A DNA stretch of 44,234 nt, from the NCBI GenBank assembly GCA_964390805.1, contig CAYMKL010000047.1, forward strand, positions 1 to 44,234. The letters run 5' to 3'. A program made the translations under genes and the position numbers. The notes under the pieces are model-generated. The model worked only from the letters and a program-made list of their open reading frames with translations. It was not told the origin of the DNA and did not search any database. This document shows, in pieces, positions 16,479-25,283 of this stretch (the first letter of the stretch is position 1; the number at the start of each line of letters is the position of its first letter). Origin of the DNA: CAYMKL01 sp964390805 (GTDB lineage Bacteria > Chloroflexota > Anaerolineae > VGOG01).

Positions 16479-17600
16479 TCACCTCTCGAAAGGCTGCCCC
16501 GCGATGACTTCTGCCAAACAGCGTACGATGTGCTGCGCAGCGTGACCGTCACCATAAAGGGACGACTGGCTAGCACGTGGTCGGGCCTGTTGTGCCGACT
16601 CCACGATGCGGTCTGGATCGCATCCAACGAGCACGTTCCATCCCATCATGACTGTCTCCACCCACTCGGTCTCCTCCCGCAGGGTCACACAGGGTATCCC
16701 CAGCCAATAGGCTTCCTTCTGCACTCCACCCGAATCGGTCAGGATCACCCGTGCGTGCACCTCCAGGCAGAGCATCTCCTCGTAAGAGACGGGCGGCATC
16801 AGGTGCACATGCCTCGGCAGGATTTCAAAGGTCCGGAGCGCCTTCCTGGTTCGGGGGTGGAGAGGGACCACCACTGGCAAGCCATCCCGAGCTAGCCATT
16901 CCAATGCCGCGAAAATGGGCCGCAGCCGCTCGATGTCGTCGGCGTTTTCCGCCCGGTGGATCGTGGCCAGCGCATAGGCCCCTGGGCCCACACCCAGTTC
17001 TGCCAGAAGGCTTCTCCGCCGCTCCTCCGCTCGGGGCAGATGCCAGAGGAGCACATCATACATCACATCGCCCACCAGATGAACACCCTCTTGGATGCCC
17101 TCCCCTGCCAGGTTTTGGACAGCCTGTTTGGATGGGCAGAAGAGCCAAGTGGAGAGATGGTCAGTGAGTACGCGGTTGGTTTCCTCGGGCATTTGGCGGT
17201 TGAAGGAACGCAACCCTGCTTCCACGTGGGCCACTGGGATATGAAGCTTAGCGGCAGCCAACGCTCCAGCCAGAGTGGTGTTGGTATCGCCATATACCAA
17301 CACCAAGTCCGGCTTCTCCTCTAGAAGGACGGCCTCTGCTCGCTTGAGCATCTCGCCTGTCTGAGTTCCATGAGGGCCAGAGCCCACACCCAGGTGGTAG
17401 GTTGGCTCAGGTAGTCCCAGCTCGCGGAAGAATACCGCTGACATCTCATAGTCGTAGTGCTGCCCCGTATGGACGAGCACTTCTGTCATCGCTTGCTCTA
17501 AGCAGGCGATGTTGTGGCCGGCAATGGCTCGTGAGATGGCCACCGCCTTGATGAATTGGGGACGTGCGCCCACGATGGTGGCTACCTTCAACGACTTCAT
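16479..17600 (-). CDS. wbpI: UDP-sugar 2-epimerase, WecB/WbpI-like
   Basis: This 373-residue non-hydrolysing UDP-GlcNAc 2-epimerase fold protein has VGARPQFIKA (10-19), VYGDTNTTLAGALAA (102-116) with Asp105, HVEAGLRSFNRQMPEETNR (125-143) with Glu127 and Glu139/140, TIHRAEN (213-219) and TDSGGVQKEA. By sequence it could be WecB (UDP-GlcNAc to UDP-ManNAc). By neighbours it is more likely WbpI, which epimerises UDP-GlcNAc3NAcA to UDP-ManNAc3NAcA. ATG overlaps the TGA of the upstream fusion gene (ATGA), and its own stop overlaps the first possible start of the aminotransferase, so the three are translationally coupled. Confidence 0.87.
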   Translation of the reverse strand: MKSLKVATIVGARPQFIKAVAISRAIAGHNIACLEQAMTEVLVHTGQHYDYEMSAVFFRELGLPEPTYHLGVGSGPHGTQTGEMLKRAEAVLLEEKPDLVLVYGDTNTTLAGALAAAKLHIPVAHVEAGLRSFNRQMPEETNRVLTDHLSTWLFCPSKQAVQNLAGEGIQEGVHLVGDVMYDVLLWHLPRAEERRRSLLAELGVGPGAYALATIHRAENADDIERLRPIFAALEWLARDGLPVVVPLHPRTRKALRTFEILPRHVHLMPPVSYEEMLCLEVHARVILTDSGGVQKEAYWLGIPCVTLREETEWVETVMMGWNVLVGCDPDRIVESAQQARPRASQSSLYGDGHAAQHIVRCLAEVIAGQPFER

Positions 17601-19183
17601 TCAGCCTCGCGTTCCACCTTCTCGTCATCTGTTCGCTGGTATCGCTTGCCACAGGCTGAGCAGGTGGTCTGATCACTGTCGAACTGGAGCTTCTCCCCGC
17701 ACTCGCAGACCCAGCCCTTGATGCGGGCTGGCACCCCGACCACGAGCGTATAGTCGGGCACATCCCGTGTAATCACCGTCCCGGCTCCTACGAAGGCGTA
17801 TCGCCCGATGGTGTTGCCGCAAAGCACAGTACAGTTGGCTCCTAACGATGCTCCGCGCTTCACCAACGTCTTGCGAAATTCCTGTTTACGCTCGATCTCA
17901 CTGCGGGGATTGATAACGTTGGTAAAAACCATTGATGGTCCGCAGAACACATAGTCCTCTAGCTCCACGCCCTCGTAGACTGACACATTATTCTGAATCT
18001 TCACGCCATCGCCGATGAGCACATTGCGCCCGACAAAAACATTTTGTCCCAATACACAATTCTGTCCGATTTTGGCTCCGGGCATCACGTGGGTGTAGTG
18101 CCAGATTCGGGCGCCATTGCCAATCTCAGCCCCCAGGTCCACGGTGGCCGTGAGGTGGACGTAATAGGGCTGGGGTGCAGGGCTGCCTTCATCCAGTAGC
18201 GCCGGTTGGCCTCCTCGTTCTAGCGACTGCTGAGCAGTCTCCAGGATCCGAAGAACTCGCAACCCGCTCTCCCCATCAGTCAGGGGTCGCCCCCGGGTAA
18301 CGACACAGTGCAGGAAGTGCTCGCATTCTGCGCGCAGAGGTTCCACCTCTTCCAGCGACACGGGAACGGCCTCTGCCTTATGTGCTACGGGGATCTGACC
18401 ACCCAGCCAATCTACGCGGTGTGGAAAGAGCACAAGCTTCTCCAGCCACGGGCGAGTGTCGTCAAAAACAGCCATCTGACGGTCACCCACCACCACGAAG
18501 CGGTGTTCCTTGAAGGGGTGGAGCCAACTGACGAAGATGTGGGCGCGCACATCTCCAGGGAAGCACAGGCTCGTCAGCGTTACGTCAGCCACCCCGTGGT
18601 TCAGATAAGCTCCGCCGTGGCAGGTTACTTGTTCGGGCATTCGTCCCAAGAGACGGAGCATAATGGCCACATCGTGGGGTGCGAAACTCCAGAGGGCGTT
18701 CTCTTCCGCGCGAATACGTCCAAGATTCAACCGATTGGAGTAGAGATACTGCACTCGCCCCAGTACCCCTTCATCGATCATCTCTTGGAGCTTCCGAGTC
18801 GCCGGGTGATACTCTAGCACATGTCCAACCATGAGGATACGATTCAGCCGCTGAGCTGCTTCTGCCAAACGTTTCCCTTCAGCCGCTGTAAGGGCCATGG
18901 GCTTCTCGATCAGGACATCCTTGCCTGCATCTAGGGTTCTCAGGGCCAAGGCAGCGTGTGTGGGTGCCGGTGTGGCGATCACCACGGCCGTGACGTCAGG
19001 CCGGCGCAGTACAGCGTTGACGTCAGAGGAGATTTCAAGTTGTGGATAGCAAGCCTGGACGGTCTGCAGCCGCGCTGGGTCCACATCGCAGGCCACCTGT
19101 AGGCACCCCAGGGCCTGCCAGACCCGGAGGTGGTTCATTCCCCAGGTGCCGCAGCCCAAAAGGGCGATACCAACTTCAGGCAC
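17597..19183 (-). CDS. WbpB-WbpD fusion: UDP-sugar 3-dehydrogenase plus N-acetyltransferase
   Basis: There are three parts. Residues 1-325 are a Gfo/Idh/MocA oxidoreductase: GCGTWGMNH (10-18) binds NAD, and EKP (93-95) carries the catalytic Lys. The conserved FAPHD sits at 167-171. This fits WbpB, oxidising C3 of UDP-GlcNAcA. Residues 340-490 are a left-handed beta-helix with hexapeptide repeats (AEIGNGARIWHYTHV, VGRNVLIGDGVKIQNNVSV, VGAGTVITRDVPDY), matching WbpD, which acetylates the 3-amino group. The last 38 residues form a CxC...CxxC zinc-ribbon-like tail (Cys493, 495, 508, 511), also seen in some WbpD-like proteins. In Pseudomonas WbpB and WbpD are separate. The start is GTG with GGAGG nine bases before. 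Confidence 0.9.
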   Translation of the reverse strand: MPEVGIALLGCGTWGMNHLRVWQALGCLQVACDVDPARLQTVQACYPQLEISSDVNAVLRRPDVTAVVIATPAPTHAALALRTLDAGKDVLIEKPMALTAAEGKRLAEAAQRLNRILMVGHVLEYHPATRKLQEMIDEGVLGRVQYLYSNRLNLGRIRAEENALWSFAPHDVAIMLRLLGRMPEQVTCHGGAYLNHGVADVTLTSLCFPGDVRAHIFVSWLHPFKEHRFVVVGDRQMAVFDDTRPWLEKLVLFPHRVDWLGGQIPVAHKAEAVPVSLEEVEPLRAECEHFLHCVVTRGRPLTDGESGLRVLRILETAQQSLERGGQPALLDEGSPAPQPYYVHLTATVDLGAEIGNGARIWHYTHVMPGAKIGQNCVLGQNVFVGRNVLIGDGVKIQNNVSVYEGVELEDYVFCGPSMVFTNVINPRSEIERKQEFRKTLVKRGASLGANCTVLCGNTIGRYAFVGAGTVITRDVPDYTLVVGVPARIKGWVCECGEKLQFDSDQTTCSACGKRYQRTDDEKVEREAE

Positions 19184-19196
19184 GAGGTATTACCTC
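19184..19196 (-). promoter_or_regulatory. Palindrome over the ribosome-binding site
   Basis: GAGGTA and TACCTC flank a single central base, directly before the GTG start of the dehydrogenase-acetyltransferase fusion gene. One arm contains the GGAGG ribosome site. The loop is too short for an RNA hairpin, so if functional it would be a DNA operator or merely chance. A second small inverted repeat, TGACCG/CGGTCA, lies at 19263-19282 in the same upstream region. No confident -10/-35 pair is visible. Confidence 0.25.
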
Positions 19197-19442
19197 CGAC
19201 ACACTATCGGTAGCCTCAGAGATTTCCAAAAGGGCTCAAAAGGCCATCTAGAGGTTGGTCTTTGACCGGACACTTTCGGTCAGTGCCAATTTGCGGCATC
19301 AGCCTGAAAAGCCACAAATTTGCCTCGGTTTCGTTGATTTACGGCCCAAACAGCGCCAAAACGGCCCAGTTTCGGCCAGATTTTGATGACAGGTTCGCGC
19401 CGCTGCAGACGAAAAGTATCCGTCACTATCCGGCCCTTTAAG
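19197..19442. other. Intergenic region left of the IS4 element, no gene seen
   Basis: There is no recognisable gene. Together with 21063-21210 it would form an original spacer of about 400 bases between the TPR gene and the fusion gene, the longest non-coding gap inside the leftward cluster and therefore a candidate promoter region. It contains the TGACCG/CGGTCA inverted repeat noted above. Confidence 0.4.
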
Positions 19443-21056
19443 GGCAATACCCGTGAATGAATGCTCGTTAGGTGAGTACCGAGACGGTGTTGACATTTAT
19501 GGAATGAGTTGTGTGAAAGCCAGCAGGTTGCCAAATCTCAGGGAATCGTGTATCTTTGGGCAAAATAATAGCGGAGGGAGAGATGATATTTGCCACGATG
19601 CGCGACGCCTTTGCCCAAATTGGTGCTTCCTTCAGCTTTGCCCCGTTTTCCATTATCTTGCAGCCCCTCATGGACGAGACCCTGGTCGAACTGGACAAAG
19701 ACCAATATCGCAAAGGCACTATCCTGACCCCCAAGCTCTTGGTTTGGCTGGTGCTGGCCTTGGCCTTGCGCCGTGACCTCAATTGTCACAAAGTGCTCAA
19801 TTGGATGGTCTCAGGTCTTCGCTGGCTACGGTCGTTGTTGCCCGCTCAATCCCTCATCGTGAAGGACGGGGCGGTTAGCCACGCGCGGGTCAGATTGGGT
19901 GTCGAAGTTTTCAGAGTGCTCTTTCACAAACTCATCGCCGCTTTTCGGCCCATCGTGCCCGACTTTCACGGGCTGGTGAGCGTGGCCTTCGATGGTACGA
20001 CAGGCACGATGCCCGACACGGCAAGCAACGTAGAGAAGTTCCACAAGCCCTCCTCCCGGTCAGGCAAGGCCGCCTTTCCGCAAATGCGCCTGATGACCCT
20101 GATGGCGTTGTCCGTGCGGCTCATGTTGGATGTAGCCCACGCTCCCTATAGGGGCAAGGGCACAGGCGAACGATCCTTGGTCAGGCAGATCTTGACTCGG
20201 GGCGTGCGCAAAGGACTTCTGTTTCTGCTGGACGCAGGGTTGTACGCATTTGACATCCTGTGGAACATCCACCAAGCAGACCAGAAGTTCATCGTCAAGG
20301 CCCCCAGGAGCTTGAAATTGAAGCCTATCCAATTCTTGCCCGATGGAAGTTTCCTGGCCCGACTGACCCGTAAAGTCGAAGATCACGATGCGCCGCCAAC
20401 CAAAAGCGGACGCAAGCGCTGGAAGAAGGTGAGTCTGACCGTGCGAGCCATACGCATTGAAATCCCAGGATTCCGGCCCTTTACGTTGATCACAAGCATC
20501 CTGGATGAGACCATCACCGCCCATGAGCTGGCACTACACTACCATAAGCGCTGGGACATCGAAATCGCCTATGACGAGATCAAGACGCACCAGTGCGCTA
20601 CGCTGAGAGGGCAGTCTCCAACGACGTTCCGCAGCAAGCGGCCGGACCTGGTGGAGCAGGAGCTTTATGCCATGTTGATCATGTACAACTTGATACGCCT
20701 GCTCATCCGCCAAGCGGCCGAGGAGCATGGCAAAGACCCGTGCTCCATCAGCTTTCTCGATGCCTTGCAGCATATCATTGATGCTGCTCCGATTATGACG
20801 GCGGATGGAGCAGCTCAGGAAAGCAAGTTCGAGTACTTGCTGGCGGTCATTGCCGACTGCGAGATCGACCGTCCGCGCCGCCCGCGCGTGAATCCGCGAG
20901 TCGTCAAGGTCAAGATGTCAAAGTTCAAAAGAAAGCGCGATAAACACAAATCCGAAACACGAGACCTGGCGAAAGAACTGAAAATCATACCGCCGCACCC
21001 CGGCCTATTCGGCACGGAGGTGCAACTGGCCTAGAATTTCATTCACGGGTATTGCC
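19443..21056 (+). mobile_element. IS4-family insertion sequence, complete with TSD
   Basis: This 1614-bp element is bounded by perfect 19-bp inverted repeats, GGCAATACCCGTGAATGAA (19443-19461) and its complement (21038-21056). Both are flanked by TTTAAG (19437-19442 and 21057-21062), a 6-bp target duplication. It holds one intact transposase gene. The empty site would read CCCTTTAAGGG, nearly palindromic. The element lies in the longest spacer of the leftward cluster and points against it, so it may separate distal from proximal transcription. Confidence 0.93.
19583..21034 (+). CDS. IS4-family DDE transposase
   Basis: This is a 483-residue transposase with an IS4-type N-terminal domain (PLMDETLVELDKDQYRKGT) and RNase H-like core. 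Counting from ATG 19583, catalytic Asp137 is in VAFDGTTGTMPDT, Asp217 is in FLLDAGLYAFD, and Glu327 lies in the exact IS4 signature Y-(2)-R-(3)-E-(6)-K (YHKRWDIEIAYDEIK). The C-terminus is basic (KVKMSKFKRKRDKHKSE). A TTG at 19556 lengthens the frame, but GGAGGG just before ATG 19583 favours the latter. All catalytic residues are present, so the element should be active. Confidence 0.92.
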   Translation: MIFATMRDAFAQIGASFSFAPFSIILQPLMDETLVELDKDQYRKGTILTPKLLVWLVLALALRRDLNCHKVLNWMVSGLRWLRSLLPAQSLIVKDGAVSHARVRLGVEVFRVLFHKLIAAFRPIVPDFHGLVSVAFDGTTGTMPDTASNVEKFHKPSSRSGKAAFPQMRLMTLMALSVRLMLDVAHAPYRGKGTGERSLVRQILTRGVRKGLLFLLDAGLYAFDILWNIHQADQKFIVKAPRSLKLKPIQFLPDGSFLARLTRKVEDHDAPPTKSGRKRWKKVSLTVRAIRIEIPGFRPFTLITSILDETITAHELALHYHKRWDIEIAYDEIKTHQCATLRGQSPTTFRSKRPDLVEQELYAMLIMYNLIRLLIRQAAEEHGKDPCSISFLDALQHIIDAAPIMTADGAAQESKFEYLLAVIADCEIDRPRRPRVNPRVVKVKMSKFKRKRDKHKSETRDLAKELKIIPPHPGLFGTEVQLA

Positions 21057-21210
21057 TTTAAGGGTACTTTGGAAATGTCTGAGCCTGGCTCACCTATGCC
21101 GATCAACCAATCCCAAACCAATACCATAGTCATCTTGCATTCGATGCAAGGGACTCCGTTGCAGAGGGATATGATGGCGATGAAAGGATGAAGGTTTGAC
21201 TGCAAATCTT

Positions 21211-21966
21211 TCACGGCGGTGTTTGCTCTCGAAGTTGTTGCTCCAGGTATCCCGCCCGGCCCAGCGCCCCCGACCAGCGAGATAACCGATAGTAGCGGAT
21301 GGCGGCCTGGATGTCACCCAGACGTTCCGCAGTTTTGCCGGCATAATAGCAACCATTTGATCCCGGATCGCCGTTGTGGCAGGATTGCAGGTAGGCTTCT
21401 ATCGCTGCCTGAGGGTCCCGACTGGCGAGCAGGTCACCTAACTCCCGCCAGCGCAGACCGTCGGTGGGACGCAAGGCTAGGCCACGGTGATAGAGTTCAA
21501 TCGCAGCCTGAGGATCTTCTTGGCTGCGGGTCTTAGCCAGCGAAAACCAGGCGTCGGCACTGTTGGGCTGGGCCTGCACGGCTGATTCGGCCAGGAACCT
21601 GTAGTCGGGAAGAGTGGCAAGGACCATGGGAACATAGTGTGCCGAACAACGCATGGCTTCCACCCATGCCTTGTCTCGGACGTCTGTGTCATTCATGGCA
21701 TGAGCCAGGAGGCCCCGGAACCAGTAAGTACTACATCCCTCCGCCGTTATCAATACCCTGAGGGCTGTGTGCATAGCTGGCTTGGATGGGTCGCGTATCA
21801 ATGTACGCGCAGTCCACGCTGCGGCCTGGTTGAGCGCCATCTGCCTGACCAGGCGATGTCGCGTTACTGTCACAACAATTGCTAGAAGCAGGATCAACAG
21901 CACAGGAGAGGAGATGCCTCGAGCGAACGCTTTGCGGCCTCTTTGGGCCAGAACTGACTCAGTCAT
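21211..21966 (-). CDS. Membrane-anchored TPR protein
   Basis: This protein of about 251 residues has one N-terminal membrane segment (SSPVLLILLLAIVVTVT, about 20-36) followed by a mostly extracytoplasmic region. The latter ends in tetratricopeptide-like repeats: NSADAWFSLAKTRSQEDPQAAIELYHRGL, then DGLRWRELGDLLASRDPQAAIEAYL, then GCYYAGKTAERLGDIQAAIRYYRL. TPR proteins of this kind scaffold envelope assemblies; no enzymatic motif is present. The start at ATG 21966 overlaps the stop of the adenylating-enzyme gene by eight bases and matches the point where the sequence becomes protein-like. A longer frame from 22092 lies in the other gene's coding region. Confidence 0.75.
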   Translation of the reverse strand: MTESVLAQRGRKAFARGISSPVLLILLLAIVVTVTRHRLVRQMALNQAAAWTARTLIRDPSKPAMHTALRVLITAEGCSTYWFRGLLAHAMNDTDVRDKAWVEAMRCSAHYVPMVLATLPDYRFLAESAVQAQPNSADAWFSLAKTRSQEDPQAAIELYHRGLALRPTDGLRWRELGDLLASRDPQAAIEAYLQSCHNGDPGSNGCYYAGKTAERLGDIQAAIRYYRLSRWSGALGRAGYLEQQLREQTPP

Positions 21967-23395
21967 GGGTTGACCGGTTTCCAAGTATGCTGCCCACTTG
22001 CGAGCTGTTGACTCCGACCTTACTGATGACGGCTCGGAACTTGCCGCTGGCGGAACGGGGGATGTGATCCACCGGCTCCAGCAGGATCTCAATATCTCCG
22101 AGCCGATCGTGCAGTCGCTGCGTAATGGCTATCCCATCACGGTTCGTGTACTCGGATGCGGGCACGAATCGCACACGAATGCGCTCCAGGCTTTCCTGAA
22201 TGATCTGGGCCTCTCGAATGGGCAAGTCTGCCTTGAATACCGGGTCCAGACGCCCCACGCGGCGGCCATCCGAGGTCAACACAACATCGTCTGACCGTCC
22301 CTCAACTTCCTGCAGGATAGGCAGTGTTCGTCCACACGCACAGGCTTTCCCCTCCGGGGCTAATGCGCCCCGATCGCCTACTTCATAGCGGACCAGCGGC
22401 ATGTCAGCGTTCAGCAAACCGGTGCAAATAAAGCGCCCGCTCTCCCCTAATGGGATTCGTTCGTCCACGGCATCGTACATCACTTCAATAACGCCCGCTT
22501 CTGGAAAAAGATGCAGAGTACCTGCGTGACATTCGCTGGCGGCACAGACGATTTCAGCCGGGCCATAGGTATCACGCACCGGGCATTGGAAGGCCCGGGC
22601 GATAATCTCGCGCTGGTGCCGGTATAGCGGCTCGGCGTTGCTGATAGCAACCTGTAGTGGGGGAGCTTCAAGGTCCTTCTCTACAGCGATCTGAGCGAGT
22701 GCGTACATGGAGGAGGCGTATCCGAACATGTAAGTGACCCCGTGGCGGCGTATGGCTTCCAGATAAGCAGGTATGTAGTCGGCGGCGAGATGATAGGAGG
22801 ACATATAGAGTTGGCGCAGCCCTGCGTTCCAAACCCAAAAGGGTGGATGGGCTTGCGTGAAAGGTGTCACCAGTTGCCCACCCAACATCACCCAACGATT
22901 ATGGCGCGAGACATCGTTCCAAAGCCGGATGCGTACTTCGAACAGTGCATACCATGCGCGAACGGTTTCGCGACTCCACCAAAGACTTAGGGGCTTACCA
23001 GTCGTGCCGCTGGTGTGCTCGTGAAACATCTCTTGGGTATTACAATCCTCGGCAACGAAGGCGCGAGGATTTTCTCGCAGGGTTTCTTTTTTCAATATAG
23101 GCCAGTTCTTCAGCACCTCCCACGAGGCCCGGTCGCCATGACGACGGCGGTCACGCCAGCATTCCCTGTAATAGGGGACCTTGGTAGCTGCCCGATGGAG
23201 TGTGTAGGCCAGTCGCTCCTCCTGCCAAGCTCTCCATTGCTCTGGCCTCCAGGTCTCCCGCTCCAAGACCTCTTCTACCAAACGCTCAGTCTCCGATCCA
23301 TAACGCCACCAGCGCAAGTAGTAGCCACGAGCGCTTGCGGCGAGGACGCGGAATGGGTAAGGTAGGCGATGATAGACTTTGAGCCAGTCAGGCAT
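21959..23395 (-). CDS. CapK-like adenylate-forming enzyme
   Basis: This protein of about 478 residues belongs to the phenylacetate-CoA ligase/CapK group of ANL enzymes. It has the AMP-binding P-loop HEHTSGTTGKPLSLWW (131-146 from the upstream TTG 23413), DTYGPAEIVCAASEC, LVRYEVGDRGAL and the C-terminal loop with SASGKFRAVIS. A CxCG motif (ACACGRTL) follows the catalytic region as in PaaK-like proteins. CapK proteins occur in capsule clusters and are thought to activate an acid for transfer to the glycan, but their substrates are mostly unknown. ATG 23395, with AAAGGG upstream, is the likely start. Confidence 0.82.
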   Translation of the reverse strand: MPDWLKVYHRLPYPFRVLAASARGYYLRWWRYGSETERLVEEVLERETWRPEQWRAWQEERLAYTLHRAATKVPYYRECWRDRRRHGDRASWEVLKNWPILKKETLRENPRAFVAEDCNTQEMFHEHTSGTTGKPLSLWWSRETVRAWYALFEVRIRLWNDVSRHNRWVMLGGQLVTPFTQAHPPFWVWNAGLRQLYMSSYHLAADYIPAYLEAIRRHGVTYMFGYASSMYALAQIAVEKDLEAPPLQVAISNAEPLYRHQREIIARAFQCPVRDTYGPAEIVCAASECHAGTLHLFPEAGVIEVMYDAVDERIPLGESGRFICTGLLNADMPLVRYEVGDRGALAPEGKACACGRTLPILQEVEGRSDDVVLTSDGRRVGRLDPVFKADLPIREAQIIQESLERIRVRFVPASEYTNRDGIAITQRLHDRLGDIEILLEPVDHIPRSASGKFRAVISKVGVNSSQVGSILGNRSTHD

Positions 23396-23409
23396 GCGCC
23401 AACACCCTT

Positions 23410-24198
23410 TCAAGTAACGAACCTTTTCATCAGTTGACCGAAGTCGGTGTCCTTGTACCTAATCGTGTACAAACTCTTGACTCTAAAGCCAGCGAACTGA
23501 CCTTTGATCAGATGTCGGGGAAGGGCTATCCAAGGCCTTTTATAAATCACCTCCATCTCGTAAGGTGGATGGGGGAGATCCACAGAAGGGGATTGATCAT
23601 TTGACAGTGCGTTTTCAACACCATCGTAGATCAATTGGTACGTGCACTGCGGTGTCAAGTATTCGCCGCATTCTTTGGAGATGGTTCGCTTGACAGCTAC
23701 CCCCTCGATCTTGGCGACATAACGCCTGGCCTCTGCAACTGCTTTATCGTCGCCGCTGATAAAAGCAGGCTTGACGCCATAGAGAGAGGCGTAAAGAAAG
23801 CCCAATCCGATTTCCCCTATCTCCTGCCCGTTAAGGCGTATCTGTCGCACTCGGCGCGAGTAGGTGTGACTGAGTAACCCGCCGGCCCCAGCCATTGAGT
23901 GATAACCGACTAGCACTAGATGGGTGAAGCTGCCGTCCAAACCAGGTAGATAAGCTTCCGCCATCTTTCCCTTGATCAAAGTTGCCCGTGAATCCAGCTT
24001 GTCCAATAGAACAGCACCCTTCCCGTGCCCATCATACACTACGACTGCTTGAGCACCTGCATCATATGCCCCGGCAACGGCCGCATTAACGTCGTTGATC
24101 AAGAATTCCCGATCTTGCCTCCTTCTCGCGTGGTCACCGTAATCGTATTCCGCCACCCCAGTAGCACCCTCGAGGTCCGTCAAGATATACACCTTCAT
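23410..24198 (-). CDS. M55-family D-aminopeptidase homologue (DppA-like)
   Basis: This is a 262-residue M55 metallopeptidase. Counting from ATG 24198, metal ligands line up with DppA: Asp8 and Glu10 (TDLEGATG), His58 (YDGHGKG), His100 (GYHSMAG) and Glu129 (EIGEIG). His111 (SHTYS) sits where DppA has its nucleophile. DppA forms a decameric zinc peptidase that removes N-terminal D-amino acids such as D-Ala. Its presence between a GT4 and a CapK-like gene is unusual. It may act on D-amino acid or amide-linked decorations of the glycan, but this is inference. An upstream TTG (24213) overlaps the preceding stop; the DppA-like numbering favours ATG 24198. Confidence 0.85.
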   Translation of the reverse strand: MKVYILTDLEGATGVAEYDYGDHARRRQDREFLINDVNAAVAGAYDAGAQAVVVYDGHGKGAVLLDKLDSRATLIKGKMAEAYLPGLDGSFTHLVLVGYHSMAGAGGLLSHTYSRRVRQIRLNGQEIGEIGLGFLYASLYGVKPAFISGDDKAVAEARRYVAKIEGVAVKRTISKECGEYLTPQCTYQLIYDGVENALSNDQSPSVDLPHPPYEMEVIYKRPWIALPRHLIKGQFAGFRVKSLYTIRYKDTDFGQLMKRFVT

Positions 24199-24209
24199 CA
24201 TTATTATTA

Positions 24210-25283
24210 TCAAGCGTGAGTCAATATCCTTTCAAACAGCGTTTCCCATTGTGCTCTCACCTGCAACCAGGCGCAGGTCTCAGCCAATTGCCGCGCATTG
24301 GTGGACATCCGGGCAGCCAAGTCCGGCTCCCTGAGCAACCGCTGCACTGCCTCCGTCATACCTGCCGTGTCTCCATCTTCCACCAGTAACGCTGTTTCCT
24401 CATGCTGAAGTAAGTATGGAATACCTCCCACTGCTGTGGAGACAATGGGCAGGCCGAAAGCAGCAGCCTCTACCACGCTCACCGGCATGTTGTCCACCCG
24501 GTTGGTGTTCAAGAAGATATCGTGGCTGGCGAACTCCTGCCGCTTCCCGGCCATGTCCAGGAACCCGACAAAGCGTACACCCCCGTTCAGGCCCTCGTGC
24601 TCGACCAGTTGCTTCACCCGTACCAGTAACCCGTTGTCCTGTCCGGCCATGGTGAGTGTAGCATCTGGGTAGGTCTCCTGCAATGTGGCCAGGACCTCCA
24701 GCGCCATCTCCGGGTGATACACTTTGTGGAAGGCACGCATCCAGAGCAGGCGCGGTTGTACCTTCCCACGCTGCTGATAAGGATACTGTTCGATGGCCAG
24801 CACGTTGGGAATAACCTTCACGTTGAAATCCCATCCACGAAAGAATTGGGCCAGGTAACCAGAAGGTGAGACTAGCGCATCAGCACGACGCAACACGAGC
24901 CGAACCCAGCCAGGATACCGCTGAGCAAAGTCGGGCAAGTTGCCTCCGTGCAGCCAAAGCACCAGCGACTTGTGCAATCGCTTCGCCATAAGGCTGGAGA
25001 CATCGGCCAGGGCAAACGCTGGTCCGCTGAAAACCATCAGGATGACCACGTCTATTTCCCTGCACCATGCCACCAAGGACCTAACTGTGTCCGCCAGCCG
25101 TAGGACCTTATTGGGTATGGTAGACGTCAGCCGGACCGGATACCCCTCGCGGGTAAAGAGATCGGCCAGGATTTCCCCCTGGCTCAATACCCGGTTAGGA
25201 TTCTGCCCCAGCATAGGGCCAACGAAGCAAAGACGGGGATAACGCTCCGCCTGAGTCGCTTGTGTTCTCCTATCCAGGGTCAT
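24210..25283 (-). CDS. GT4 glycosyltransferase
   Basis: This 357-residue GT-B enzyme has PRLCFVGPMLGQNPNRVLSQG at the N-terminus, LWLHGGNLPDFA, and VSPSGYLAQFF before the hinge. The donor domain has LLWMRAFHKVYHPEMALEVL, TMAGQDNGLL and the EX7E-type stretch NMPVSVVEAAAFGLPIVST (the first Glu of the pair is replaced here). It should use a nucleotide sugar on the cytoplasmic side. The ATG lies 14 bases inside the 3' end of the upstream membrane-protein gene. Confidence 0.85.
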   Translation of the reverse strand: MTLDRRTQATQAERYPRLCFVGPMLGQNPNRVLSQGEILADLFTREGYPVRLTSTIPNKVLRLADTVRSLVAWCREIDVVILMVFSGPAFALADVSSLMAKRLHKSLVLWLHGGNLPDFAQRYPGWVRLVLRRADALVSPSGYLAQFFRGWDFNVKVIPNVLAIEQYPYQQRGKVQPRLLWMRAFHKVYHPEMALEVLATLQETYPDATLTMAGQDNGLLVRVKQLVEHEGLNGGVRFVGFLDMAGKRQEFASHDIFLNTNRVDNMPVSVVEAAAFGLPIVSTAVGGIPYLLQHEETALLVEDGDTAGMTEAVQRLLREPDLAARMSTNARQLAETCAWLQVRAQWETLFERILTHA

